Shown one piece after another: positions 8,638 to 16,822 of a DNA stretch of 64,000 nt. Source of the DNA: Bordetella genomosp. 13 (GTDB taxonomy: Bacteria > Pseudomonadota > Gammaproteobacteria > Burkholderiales > Burkholderiaceae_B); contig NZ_VEHL01000013.1 of the NCBI RefSeq assembly GCF_007679965.1, positions 62,001 through 126,000 on the forward strand, read 5' to 3'. A program made the translations under genes and the position numbers. How positions within the stretch are numbered: position 1 is the stretch's first letter; each line of letters starts with the position of its first letter. Under the pieces are notes generated by a model. That model saw only the letters and a list, made by a program, of their open reading frames with translations, did not search any database and was not told the origin of the DNA.

Positions 8638-9060
8638 TCAACCCAGCGCCGCCCGGATTTTGGCCGCGTGCTCGGCCAGCAGCTCGGGCCTGGCCATGTC
8701 GCCGGTATGCGGGCGCAGGGCCACGCCCTCGAAGCGCGGCAGGATGTGAAAATGGATGTGAAACACCACCTGCCCGCCCGACGGTTCGGAAAACTGCTGC
8801 AGCGTCAGGCCGTCGGCCTGCATGGCCTGGCGCGCGGCGATGGCGATGCGCTGGGTTTTCACGATCAGGTCCGACAGCGCCTCGGGCGCGATGTCGAAAA
8901 TATTGCGCGCGGGCGTCTTCGGAATCACCAGCGTGTGGCCGTCGGTGCGCGGCATGATGTCCATGAAGGCCAGCGTGGAGTCGTCCTCGTAGACCTTGTG
9001 GCACGGGATTTCGCCTCGCAGGATCTTGGCGAAGATATTGCTGTCGTCATAACCTGACAT
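8638..9060 (-). CDS. HIT family nucleotide-binding hydrolase
   Basis: Histidine-triad protein of 140 residues. The defining HxHxH motif is HIHFHILP (His101, 103, 105), preceded by SGGQVVFH, with the N-terminal NIFAKILRGEIP and TLVIPK typical of the HinT/Hit1 branch. Family members hydrolyse AMP- or GMP-linked substrates such as adenosine phosphoramidates. The length is slightly above the usual 110-120 because of the C-terminal extension GDMARPELLAEHAAKIRAALG, which is common in proteobacterial HIT proteins. It is a single gene with its own strong terminator. Confidence 0.93.
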   Translation of the reverse strand: MSGYDDSNIFAKILRGEIPCHKVYEDDSTLAFMDIMPRTDGHTLVIPKTPARNIFDIAPEALSDLIVKTQRIAIAARQAMQADGLTLQQFSEPSGGQVVFHIHFHILPRFEGVALRPHTGDMARPELLAEHAAKIRAALG

Positions 9061-9334
9061 GGGGGCTCCTAGCTATGGGGGTTATCTGGATGGCGAGCCG
9101 CTGTGTGAGGCCTGATAGTAGCAAGCTGCGGGGACGAAACGGGAAAGCCATTCCAGCCCGCCGGCATGCCAGGTTGGGCATGGTGATTGCTGGTTGCCCT
9201 CTTGCCACTTCCAAGCTGTGTTACAAGATGTTATAACCCAAGGTCGTGACATGTCCGTAGCTGGCAGGATGCGTACGAAACTCGGCTCCTGACCCTTTTT
9301 TCACCGTGACGGTTGAATACGGAGGAGGCCCAGA

Positions 9335-11542
9335 ATGAAATGCCCCGAGATTCCGGCAACGGAGAATGCACGGCTCAAGGCATTGTCCGAATACGGCCTG
9401 AGCAGCGAGCGTCCCTTGCCCAGCCTGGATCCGGTCGTGCAGATCGCGGCCCACATGTTCGGCATGCCGGTCGCGGCGGTCAATCTCATCGGTAGCGAAC
9501 ACGTATTCCTGGCCGCCAACGTCGGCTGCGACCTGGTGGACCCGCGTCGCGACGTCTCGTTCTGTGCGCACGCCATCAACCAGGACGAGGTCATGGTGGT
9601 GCCCGACGCGACGCAGGACGATCGGTTTCACGACAACCCCCTGGTGGCCGGCGCCGGCGGCGACACGCCGGGCAAGATCCGCTTCTATGCCGGGGCGCCG
9701 CTGCGCTCGCCGTCCGGCCATGCGCTGGGCGCGCTGTGCGTCATCGACGAGCGCCCGCATCACGACTTTTCCGCGGAAGACTGCGAACGGCTGCGCGAAC
9801 TGGCGCGCATGGCGGCCGACCGCATGGAACTGCGCCGCATCGAAATATCGGCGGAGCAGACCCGCCGCCCGTTCGACGACTATGCCAAGGATTCGCCCAC
9901 CGCGGTGGTGTGGTTCGACGAGCAGCGCAACATCGTCACCTGGAACGCGGCCGCCGCCGTGCTGTATGGCTATCCGGCGGCAGCAGGTTCCGGACGCAGC
10001 GTCGACACCCTGCTGCTGGAGCGCGATCGTCCCGCGTTCCGCGACCTGGTGCAACGCGCTGTGGAACTGGGCTCGGTCGAGGACCTGACCATGCCGACGT
10101 CTTTGCACGGCCTGCGCCGCGACGGCACCACTTTCCAGTTGGGCATCTCGCTGTTCTGCTGGCGCGAGCGCGACCGCCTGACGTTCAACGCGCATCTGCA
10201 GGATCTCAGCGTGCGCCGCCAGGAAGAGGAAGAGCTGCGGCGCCTGGCCCATACCGACGCCCTGACCGGATTGGCCAACCGCGCCTGTTTCTATCGCCGC
10301 GTCGAGGAGACCCTGGCGCAGCCGCTGGCCGCATCCGTGCTGATGCTGGACCTGGACGGTTTCAAGGACATCAACGACACGCTGGGCAATGCCGTGGGCG
10401 ACGCGGTGCTGCGCGAGGTGGGCCGCCGCCTGCAGTTCGTGGGCGGGCCGCAATCGACCGCCGCGCGCCTGGGCAGCGACGATTTCGCGTTGCTGCTGCC
10501 GGGCGTGGACGCGCGCGAATCGGCCCTGGCCGTGGCGCAGGCGGCGGTGTCGGCCATCGGCAAGCCCATCGTGGCGGCCGGCCACGAAGTCAACGCGGCC
10601 GTCAGCTGCGGCGTCGCGGTGGCGCCGCTGCAGGCTCAGGAAGCGCTGGAACTGATCGGCGACGCCGACCTGGCGCTGGCGCGGGCCAAGGACATCGGAC
10701 GCGGCCAGGCCTACGGCTTCGTGCCCGCGCTGCGCATGGAGGCCACCGCGCGCCGGCTGCACGGCATGGAACTGCACCGCGCCGTCAACGACGGCGAGTT
10801 CGTGCTGTTCTACCAGCCGCAGGTGCGCCTGTCCGATGGCGCGCTGGTCGGCGCCGAGGCGCTCATCCGCTGGCGCCACCCGCGCCGCGGCCTGCTCGAG
10901 CCCGCCGCTTTCCTGCCCGCGCTGGAAACCGGGCCGCTGGCCGCGACGGTGGGCAGCTGGGTGCTGGACGATGCCTGCGCGCAGGCGGCGCGCTGGCGCG
11001 GCGATGGCGCGCCCGATTTCCGCATGGGCGTCAATCTGTTCGGCGCGCAGTTCCACGTGGGCGACCTGGCAGACGAGGTGATCCGCGCGCTGGCGCGCCA
11101 CGGCCTGCCGCCCGAGGCGCTGGAACTGGAGATCACCGAGAACATCGCGCTGGACAATGACGAGGTGGTGCTGGAGACGCTGCGGCGGCTGCACCGCCAC
11201 GGCGTGTCGATCGCGTTCGACGACTTCGGCACGGGCTATGCGTCGCTGTCGCTGCTCAAGCGCTTTCCGCTGTCGCGCATCAAGATCGACCGCACCTTCG
11301 TGCAGGGCATGCTGGAGTCCGAACAGGACGCCTCGGTGATCCGGGCGGTACTGGACATGGTACGCACCTTCCACCTGGAGGCCATCGCCGAAGGCGTGGA
11401 GACGCGCGCCCAGCTGGATGCGTTGCGCCACGCGGGTTGCGCCGAAGGCCAGGGCTACCTGTTCAGCCGGCCGATTCCCGCCCAGCAGTTCGCGCAGATG
11501 TACGGCCTGGTCGATGCGGTACCCGCGGTGCGGCGCGCCTGA
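9335..11542 (+). CDS. GAF-PAS-GGDEF-EAL c-di-GMP signalling protein
   Basis: Multidomain signalling protein of 735 residues with no membrane segment: an N-terminal GAF sensor (about 24-170), a PAS domain (about 180-295), GGDEF (about 305-460) and EAL (about 475-725). The EAL site looks intact: EAL at 508-510, the ELEITEN motif, and DDFGTGYASL with metal-binding Asp at 629-630. The GGDEF signature reads GSDDF (380-384), missing the second Gly and the catalytic Glu position, so cyclase activity may be lost and the domain may only bind GTP. I infer a cytoplasmic phosphodiesterase that lowers c-di-GMP in response to a GAF/PAS signal. It stands alone, with a GC-rich hairpin after it. Confidence 0.95.
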   Translation: MKCPEIPATENARLKALSEYGLSSERPLPSLDPVVQIAAHMFGMPVAAVNLIGSEHVFLAANVGCDLVDPRRDVSFCAHAINQDEVMVVPDATQDDRFHDNPLVAGAGGDTPGKIRFYAGAPLRSPSGHALGALCVIDERPHHDFSAEDCERLRELARMAADRMELRRIEISAEQTRRPFDDYAKDSPTAVVWFDEQRNIVTWNAAAAVLYGYPAAAGSGRSVDTLLLERDRPAFRDLVQRAVELGSVEDLTMPTSLHGLRRDGTTFQLGISLFCWRERDRLTFNAHLQDLSVRRQEEEELRRLAHTDALTGLANRACFYRRVEETLAQPLAASVLMLDLDGFKDINDTLGNAVGDAVLREVGRRLQFVGGPQSTAARLGSDDFALLLPGVDARESALAVAQAAVSAIGKPIVAAGHEVNAAVSCGVAVAPLQAQEALELIGDADLALARAKDIGRGQAYGFVPALRMEATARRLHGMELHRAVNDGEFVLFYQPQVRLSDGALVGAEALIRWRHPRRGLLEPAAFLPALETGPLAATVGSWVLDDACAQAARWRGDGAPDFRMGVNLFGAQFHVGDLADEVIRALARHGLPPEALELEITENIALDNDEVVLETLRRLHRHGVSIAFDDFGTGYASLSLLKRFPLSRIKIDRTFVQGMLESEQDASVIRAVLDMVRTFHLEAIAEGVETRAQLDALRHAGCAEGQGYLFSRPIPAQQFAQMYGLVDAVPAVRRA

Positions 11543-11562
11543 CCCTGCCCTGAACGCTTTGC

Positions 11563-11585
11563 CCGCGGCCGCGTCATGGCCGCGG
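11563..11585 (+). terminator. GC-rich hairpin after the c-di-GMP gene
   Basis: CCGCGGCC (11563-11570) and GGCCGCGG (11578-11585) form a perfect 8-bp stem with a 7-base loop, 20 bases after the stop codon. No T-run follows, so it may only protect the mRNA end or act with Rho. Confidence 0.35.
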
Positions 11586-11661
11586 CGGGTAAAGCCTGAT
11601 GTCCGGCGCAACCAGGTTCGGTACCATGTGGGCGCATTCCATCACGACAACAGGAGACAAC

Positions 11662-12642
11662 ATGAGCCGTACCCCCCTGCGCCGCCTGGCCGCGCTGTTC
11701 GCCGTTTCCGCCTGCGCCGCGCTGCCCGCCGCGCATGCCGCCGATGGCAAGTGGCCCGACAAGCCGATCACCATCGTGTCGCCCTATGCGCCCGGCGGCA
11801 CCACCGACATCCTGGCTCGCCTGCTGGCCAACCGCCTGAACGACAAGCTGGGCCAGACCATCATCGTCGAGAACAAGCCAGGCGCGGGCGGCAACATCGG
11901 CACGGCCCAGGTGGCCAAGTCCAAGCCCGACGGCTATACCTTCCTGCTGGCCGCCAGCGGCCCCATCGTGATCGCGGGCACGCTGTACAACAAGCTGAAC
12001 TACAAGCCCGAAAGCGACTTCACCGCCGTGTCGCCGCTGGCGCGCACCAGCTTCGTGGTGGCGGTCAATGCCAAGTCGGGCCTGACGTCGCTCGACGACA
12101 TCATCGCCAAGGGCAAGGCGAACGACCTGGCCTTCGGCTCGGCCGGCTCGGGCACGCCGCAGCACATCATCGGCGAGATGTTCAACGTGGCCGCCAAGAC
12201 CAAGATCCAGCACATCCCGTACAAGGGTTCGGGTCCGCTGCTGAACGACCTGGTGGGCGGGCAGGTGCCGCTGGCCTTCGAGAACCCGCTGCCCATCATG
12301 CAGCAGGTCAAGGCCGGCAACCTGAAGGTGTTGGCCGTCACGGGCGGCCAGCGCTCCGCCGCGCTGCCCGACGTGCCCACGCTGGCCGAAAGCGGCATTC
12401 CGGGTTTCGACGCGCAGCCCTGGTATGGCCTGCTGGGCCCGGCAGGCCTGCCCGCCGACGTGACCGAGCGCATGAACAAGGAAGTGCAGGCCGTGCTGGC
12501 CGCGCCGGACGTGAAGAAGCAATTGGCCGACCTGGGCGTGGAGCCCATGGTGATGACACCGAGGCAATACCAGGACTTCATCGCCAAGGACATCGTGAAA
12601 TGGGGCGCGGCCGTGAAGGCCTCGGGCGCCACCGTCGACTGA
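11662..12642 (+). CDS. Bug-family TTT substrate-binding protein
   Basis: Periplasmic solute receptor of the tripartite tricarboxylate transporter family, 326 residues. It has a Sec signal peptide ending near AHA-ADGKWPDKP. Family hallmarks follow: PITIVSPYAPGGTTDILAR, IIVENKPGAGGNIG, FGSAGSGTPQHIIGEM, IPYKGSGPLLNDLVGGQVPLAF and WYGLLGPAGLP. The ATG at 11662 is chosen over an upstream start because AGGAGA precedes it and the signal peptide begins there. No TctA/TctB membrane genes are nearby, which is usual for the expanded Bug set of Bordetella relatives. The ligand is unknown, probably a carboxylate. A strong terminator follows. Confidence 0.93.
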   Translation: MSRTPLRRLAALFAVSACAALPAAHAADGKWPDKPITIVSPYAPGGTTDILARLLANRLNDKLGQTIIVENKPGAGGNIGTAQVAKSKPDGYTFLLAASGPIVIAGTLYNKLNYKPESDFTAVSPLARTSFVVAVNAKSGLTSLDDIIAKGKANDLAFGSAGSGTPQHIIGEMFNVAAKTKIQHIPYKGSGPLLNDLVGGQVPLAFENPLPIMQQVKAGNLKVLAVTGGQRSAALPDVPTLAESGIPGFDAQPWYGLLGPAGLPADVTERMNKEVQAVLAAPDVKKQLADLGVEPMVMTPRQYQDFIAKDIVKWGAAVKASGATVD

Positions 12643-12665
12643 CGTATCCCGGTTGACGAATCCAG

Positions 12666-12699
12666 GCGAGGCGGCGTATGGTCGCCTCGCTTTTTTTTT
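12666..12699 (+). terminator. rho-independent terminator of the Bug gene
   Basis: GCGAGGCG (12666-12673) and CGCCTCGC (12683-12690) pair perfectly over 8 bp with a 9-base loop and are followed by nine T (12691-12699). It lies 24 bases after the stop at 12642. Confidence 0.96.
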
Positions 12700-12729
12700 C
12701 ATTCCAGCGCCTTGACTCTCCGGACCTGC

Positions 12730-13119
12730 ATGCAGCCGTTTCTCGATCACGCCGCCGTTGCCCGACTGGCCGTCCGCTCAGATGCCGTCACGCAGCCCTG
12801 TGCCTGCGTGAAATCCTTGTCCGACGCCTGGACCAGCGAGCCCGTGTCGTTTCCCGAAAGCCAGCTGCGGCAGGTGGGCACGCTGCGCGAGTCGGCCTAC
12901 GACGAACCCACGTTCGAGGAATACCACCCGGACGGCACGCACTTCTGGTCGCCCGAGGCGCCCATCGCGCCGCGCTACTTTCCGGCCAACCGCAGCGACG
13001 CATGGCAATGCGTGGTGTGCGAGAGGATTTTCCTGCGCTACGTGGAAGGCGGCGGATATTTCGTGGACCGCCGGGTGCGCAGGCTGATGGGCAAGCTGCT
13101 GGTGGACGCGCCGCTTTGA
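12730..13119 (+). CDS. hypothetical protein, 129 aa, with a CxxC pair
   Basis: Small soluble protein of unknown function. The second half looks conserved and ordered: EEYHPDGTHFWSPEAPIAPRYFPANRSDAWQC, then CVVCERIFLRYVEGGGYFVDRR, where CxxC could bind metal together with the upstream Cys/His residues. There is no signal peptide or membrane segment. The ATG at 12730 is preferred to a TTG at 12712. The gene is isolated between the Bug terminator and the convergent thiolase-like operon; a perfect hairpin without a T-run (13123-13142) follows its stop. Confidence 0.65.
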   Translation: MQPFLDHAAVARLAVRSDAVTQPCACVKSLSDAWTSEPVSFPESQLRQVGTLRESAYDEPTFEEYHPDGTHFWSPEAPIAPRYFPANRSDAWQCVVCERIFLRYVEGGGYFVDRRVRRLMGKLLVDAPL

Positions 13120-13189
13120 CGACCGCGGCGCGCACGCCGCGGCAGGGGTATCACAACTCGATACCCAAGGCGGCAACGGCCGCGCCCTG

Positions 13190-13232
13190 AAAAAATGCCG
13201 CGCGCCCTGCCCGTACGGGCCCGACGCGCGGC
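13190..13232 (-). terminator. terminator of the thiolase/DUF35 operon
   Basis: GCCGCGCG (13197-13204) and CGCGCGGC (13225-13232) form an 8-bp stem enclosing a smaller GCCC/GGGC stem. On the minus strand a T-run (complement of 13195-13190) follows. It is 55 bases past the stop at 13288. Confidence 0.85.
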
Positions 13233-13287
13233 CACGGGGGTGGTTTGCACCCCGACAGGTAGACAACCCTTGTCATGGCCCGATGCG

Positions 13288-14460
13288 CTACAGCACCTCG
13301 GCCGTGCCCAGGATGGCCGTGGACTGGCTGGACAGCGTGCCGCCGTTGCCATGCACCAGCGCCGTCTTCGCGCCCTGGACCTGGCGCTCGCCGGCTTCGC
13401 CGCGCAGCTGGCGCACGGCCTCGATGGTGATGAACATGCCGTACATGCCGGGATGCGTGCACGACAGGCCGCCGCCGTTGGTGTTGACCGCCAGGCGCCC
13501 GCCCGGCGCCAGCGCGCCGTCGGCCACGAACGGACCGCCCTCGCCCTTCTTGCAGAACCCCAGGTCTTCGAGGAAGAGGATGGGATTGATGGTGAAGGCG
13601 TCGTACAGCTCCAGCACGTCGATGTCGGCGGGGGTGAGGCCCGCCATGCCGAACGCGATGGGCCCGGACTGCGCGGCCGCGGTGACGGTCAGGTCGTCCA
13701 TGGACGAGATCTGGCGGTTCCAGCAGGCGGTGGAACTGCCCAGCACGTAGACCGGTTTGTTGGGGAGGTCGCGCGCGCGGTCGGCGCGCACCAGCACGTA
13801 GGCGCCGGCGCCGTCGGTGACCAGGCAACTGTCGCGCACGGTCAGCGGATCGGACACCATGCGGGCCGACAGCACGTCCTCGATGGAAAGCGGATCGCGC
13901 ATGAAGGCCTCGGGATTGAGCTGCGCCCACTTGCGCGCGGCCACGGCCACTTCGGCCAGGTGCTCGCGCCTGGTGCCGTACTGGTGCATGTGGCGCGCGG
14001 CGGCCAGGGCGTAGGAGCTGAGCGGGCTGAGCGGGTTGTACGGGGTTTCGTAGGGCTGCGGATCGAGCTTGCGGCGCGCGTTGCCGATCTCGGCGCGGTT
14101 CAGCGTGGAGGTGCGCTGGGTGCTGCCGTAGCAGACCAGCACCGCGTTGCACTGCCCGCTGGCCAGGGCCTGCAGCGCGGGCATCAGGTGCGCCACGAAA
14201 CTGGAGCCGCCGATCATGGTGCTGTCCATGAAGGTGGGACGGATGCCCAGGTGCTCGATGACCGGCATGACCCACATGGTGGACGCCACGCTGGCGGTGG
14301 CGATGCCATCGATGTCGCGCATGGTGAGGCCGGCATCGGCCACAGCGCGCTGCGCCGCCTGCACCAGGATTTCCATTTCGGTGTAGCCGTGGGCCTCGCC
14401 CAGGCCGGCATGGCCCACGCCCACGATGGCGGTCGCGCCGCGCAGTTTCGGATCGATCAT
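13288..14460 (-). CDS. thiolase-like / lipid-transfer (SCP-x) family enzyme
   Basis: Thiolase-fold protein of 390 residues: IVGVGHAGLGEAHGYTEMEI, VADAGLTMRDIDGI, LELYDAFTINPILFLEDLGF, NTNGGGLSCTHPGMYGMF and the final glycine-rich HGNGGT. Where classical thiolases carry the N-terminal nucleophilic Cys, this one shows MIGGSSFVAHL, so ordinary Claisen chemistry is doubtful. It overlaps the DUF35 gene by 4 bases (ATGA), and such thiolase-like/DUF35 pairs include the Ltp2-type retro-aldolases acting on acyl-CoA. I therefore infer an acyl-CoA aldolase or transferase acting in complex with the DUF35 partner; the substrate is unknown. The long N-terminal extension of the open frame is rejected. Confidence 0.85.
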   Translation of the reverse strand: MIDPKLRGATAIVGVGHAGLGEAHGYTEMEILVQAAQRAVADAGLTMRDIDGIATASVASTMWVMPVIEHLGIRPTFMDSTMIGGSSFVAHLMPALQALASGQCNAVLVCYGSTQRTSTLNRAEIGNARRKLDPQPYETPYNPLSPLSSYALAAARHMHQYGTRREHLAEVAVAARKWAQLNPEAFMRDPLSIEDVLSARMVSDPLTVRDSCLVTDGAGAYVLVRADRARDLPNKPVYVLGSSTACWNRQISSMDDLTVTAAAQSGPIAFGMAGLTPADIDVLELYDAFTINPILFLEDLGFCKKGEGGPFVADGALAPGGRLAVNTNGGGLSCTHPGMYGMFITIEAVRQLRGEAGERQVQGAKTALVHGNGGTLSSQSTAILGTAEVL

Positions 14461-14864
14461 GCCTTGCCCTCCTGCTGGAACACCACGAGCTTGCCGTCGG
14501 GCGTGTCGATGAGCCGTACCTGGACCGCCATGCCGATGCGGACCGCGTCGGGCGCGATGCCGTCGACGCGCGACATGAGGCGCGGGCCTTCGGCCAGGTC
14601 GATCAGCGCCACGTTGTAGTCGCCGCCGTGCTCGGCCTTGCGGCGCACCACGGTGGTGGAATAGACCGTGCCCTTGCCCGAGGGCGTGAACCAGTCGAGC
14701 TTGCCGTCTCCGCAGTGCGGACAGATGGCGCGTGGATAGAACACGGCCTGCTTGCAGGCCAGGCAACGCTGGATCTGGAACTGGCCCTGCGCGAGCAGGT
14801 CATGGTATTGCTTCTCGGGCCCCGCGGGCTGGCCGCCCGCGGGCGTGCCCTGGTTCTGCGACAT
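14457..14864 (-). CDS. DUF35 OB-fold protein with zinc ribbon
   Basis: Protein of 135 residues in the DUF35 (Zn-ribbon plus OB-fold) family. The rubredoxin-like ribbon is CLACKQAVFYPRAICPHCG (CxxC...CxxC, about residues 34-53), followed by the OB-fold with GKGTVYSTTVVRR and NVALIDLAEGPRLMSRVDG. These proteins bind thiolase-like partners and acyl-CoA substrates. The start ATG at 14864 has GAGGAG upstream. Its stop overlaps the next start, so expression is translationally coupled to the thiolase-like gene, with which it probably forms a complex. Confidence 0.92.
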   Translation of the reverse strand: MSQNQGTPAGGQPAGPEKQYHDLLAQGQFQIQRCLACKQAVFYPRAICPHCGDGKLDWFTPSGKGTVYSTTVVRRKAEHGGDYNVALIDLAEGPRLMSRVDGIAPDAVRIGMAVQVRLIDTPDGKLVVFQQEGKA

Positions 14865-15064
14865 GGCTTGCGTCTCCTCTGTAACCGTGCGTCGATTGTG
14901 CGTTGCACGGCGGCCGGCCGCCATCTCGTTTTGCTTAGGCCGGCTTTTGGCGGACGTTAACGCTACCCACGGACCTGGCCTTCGCGGCTTTCCAGCGCCC
15001 TCGCCGCCGTCGTCGGCAGCACGCTGCCTACAATGTGCCAATCGCACCCTCCGCCGCGCACGCC

Positions 15065-15439
15065 ATGCCCGTCCACGAACAGATCGACTTCTCGCCCACC
15101 GCCGCGCGCCTGCTGCGGGAACTCACCAGCGAGCGCGTCAACCAGGCGCTGGAGCGCTATGCGGAGATCCTGCGGCGCGAGCGCGCGGTCAGGCTGCTGT
15201 CGGAAAGCGAATGGTTCGCGCTGCGCGAGGCGCTGGACGATGGCGGCTACGACGTGGCACCCGCCAGCGCCATCGCGGGCTGGCTGTGGCGGCGCTGGGG
15301 GGCCGCGCTGGACACCGGCGTGGCCGAGCGCTGGCACATAGACGGCGCGGGCCTGCTGAACCGGCTGCGCCTGCTGACGTACGCGCAGGAAGTGGCGGTG
15401 CTGGAAGACCTGCGCGCCCTGGCACGCAAGCGGAGCTGA
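15065..15439 (+). CDS. hypothetical protein, about 124 aa
   Basis: Soluble, mostly helical small protein (ERVNQALERYAEILRRERAVRLLSESEWFALREALDDGG, given here only as a pattern of charged helices in several segments). It ends with LRLLTYAQEVAVLEDLRAL. No domain recognised. The ATG at 15065 is chosen; a GTG at 15035 in frame is possible, and neither has a good ribosome site. Its stop is one base before the start of the DUF938 methyltransferase gene, so the two are co-transcribed. Confidence 0.65.
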   Translation: MPVHEQIDFSPTAARLLRELTSERVNQALERYAEILRRERAVRLLSESEWFALREALDDGGYDVAPASAIAGWLWRRWGAALDTGVAERWHIDGAGLLNRLRLLTYAQEVAVLEDLRALARKRS

Positions 15440-15440
15440 C

Positions 15441-16049
15441 ATGTCCGACCTCGACCTGCGCCGCCACGCGCCCGCCACCGAACGCAATCGCCAACCCATC
15501 CTGGACGTGCTGCGGGACGTCCTGCCCGCGTCGGGCCGGGTGCTGGAGATCGGCAGCGGCACGGGCGAGCACGCGGTGTTCTTCGCCCAGGCCCGGCCGG
15601 CATGGACCTGGCTGCCCAGCGAAGGCGATGCCGACATGCTGCCGTCGATCCGTGCATGGATCGCGCACGCGGGGCTGGCCAACGTCGAGCCGCCCCGGCT
15701 GATCGACGTGCAGGCGCCGGACTGGGGCGTGCCGCCCGTGGACGCCATCGTCTGCTGCAACGTCATCCATTATTCGGCGTGGGCCACCACGCCGGCCCTG
15801 CTGGACGGCGCGGCCCGGCTGTTGCGCCCGGGCGGCGTGCTGTACCTGTACGGCCCCTACCGCCGCCGCGGCGAGCACACCGCGCCCAGCAACGCGGCGT
15901 TCGACCAGTGGCTGAAACAGCGCGACCCGTCCTTCGGCGTGCGCAACCTGGAAGACGTGCAGGCCGAGGCCGCGGCGCGCGGCCTGGCCAGCGGGCCCGT
16001 GATCGAGATGCCCGCCAACAACCTGAGCGTGGTCTTCACGGCGGGCTGA
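15441..16049 (+). CDS. DUF938 family SAM-dependent methyltransferase-like protein
   Basis: Class I methyltransferase-like protein, 202 residues. The SAM-binding glycine motif is VLEIGSGTGEHAVFFA (about residues 34-49), followed by WLPSEGD, the post-motif VDAIVCCNVIHYSAW, and LLRPGGVLYLYGPYRR. The C-terminal GVRNLEDVQAEAAARGL and MPANNLSVVF are hallmarks of the DUF938 branch. The true substrate is not known. It starts one base after the upstream small gene. Confidence 0.92.
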   Translation: MSDLDLRRHAPATERNRQPILDVLRDVLPASGRVLEIGSGTGEHAVFFAQARPAWTWLPSEGDADMLPSIRAWIAHAGLANVEPPRLIDVQAPDWGVPPVDAIVCCNVIHYSAWATTPALLDGAARLLRPGGVLYLYGPYRRRGEHTAPSNAAFDQWLKQRDPSFGVRNLEDVQAEAAARGLASGPVIEMPANNLSVVFTAG

Positions 16050-16822
16050 GCCGCCTTCGCCCTGCCCGCGCCGCCTCGCCGCCTCGCCGCGGCGCCCTGC
16101 CCGCCCATCGCCCCATCCTCCCGGCGGCTCCGGCGCGCCGGCTGCCGCGCGCGTCTGGGCGGTCCCGGCACCCCATCCGCCGCGCGAGGTAGCCGGACCT
16201 GTCCCCACGGAACCGCCGCCCATGCGCGTCGCAGCCGATTTTTCGCCGCACGTGTCCCCTTAACGCAAAAAGTTCCCTTTAGCGTGTCCGGCGCAAGTCG
16301 GAAGTGCCGGCATTCGTAACTACCCGCTTGCATTCCACGTTGCCTCCGCACAACAGCCTGTCGGACAACTTCCACAAACTTCCGTAAAGATCGGCGAAAA
16401 ATAGCGATATAAAGCGATACAAACGCCAATTCTATAGAAATAATTTTTGCATTTGAAAACAATTGAAGTATCTTGTTGTGCGAATTGTCCAACATGTGCG
16501 AACATCGCAAGGACACGTTTTGTTGTATTTGGTGTCTTTTCCTTGCAACGAAACCGGTAGCAGGTGTCCGTTCAGCACCTGCCAGCCGGGTGCAGATATG
16601 TTCGCCATCGTGAGTTTCCTCGTTTCTTTGCTGATCCCCGACGGTCCGGCCTCCTGCCTGCGCAGCACCAGGAGCCGGCTCCTTCAGTAGACAAGCCCGA
16701 ACGTCGGGCTCTGCCCCTCTTTCACTTCCCCACTGTCGCGTTTCCCACGCAAGCGGCGTCACCTGCCGCATGCCGGGCCTTTGCGCGCCATCAATTCAGT
16801 GTCGTCGTCACAACAGGGTTTT
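16050..16822. other. long AT-rich upstream region of the two-partner secretion locus
   Basis: 773 bases without a supported gene. The centre (about 16380-16530) is strikingly AT-rich compared with its surroundings. A possible promoter is TTGCAT (16447-16452), 16-base spacer, TATCTT (16469-16474). Further on are the palindrome AGGAGCCGGCTCCT (16670-16683) and a hairpin AGCCCGA-ACG-TCGGGCT (16694-16710), which may lie in the mRNA leader of tpsB. A 58-codon open frame on the minus strand (start 16608) has a fair ribosome site but no recognisable content. Confidence 0.5.

Noticed and set aside
9221..11611. Long antisense frame opposite the GGDEF-EAL gene
   Set aside because: The plus-strand product has four recognisable domains; the antisense frame has none and reflects third-position GC bias.
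16432..16608. Possible 58-codon minus-strand gene upstream of tpsB
   Set aside because: It has a GAGGAA before its ATG, but lies in an AT-rich promoter-like region and its product shows no recognisable pattern. It is mentioned in the intergenic entry only.
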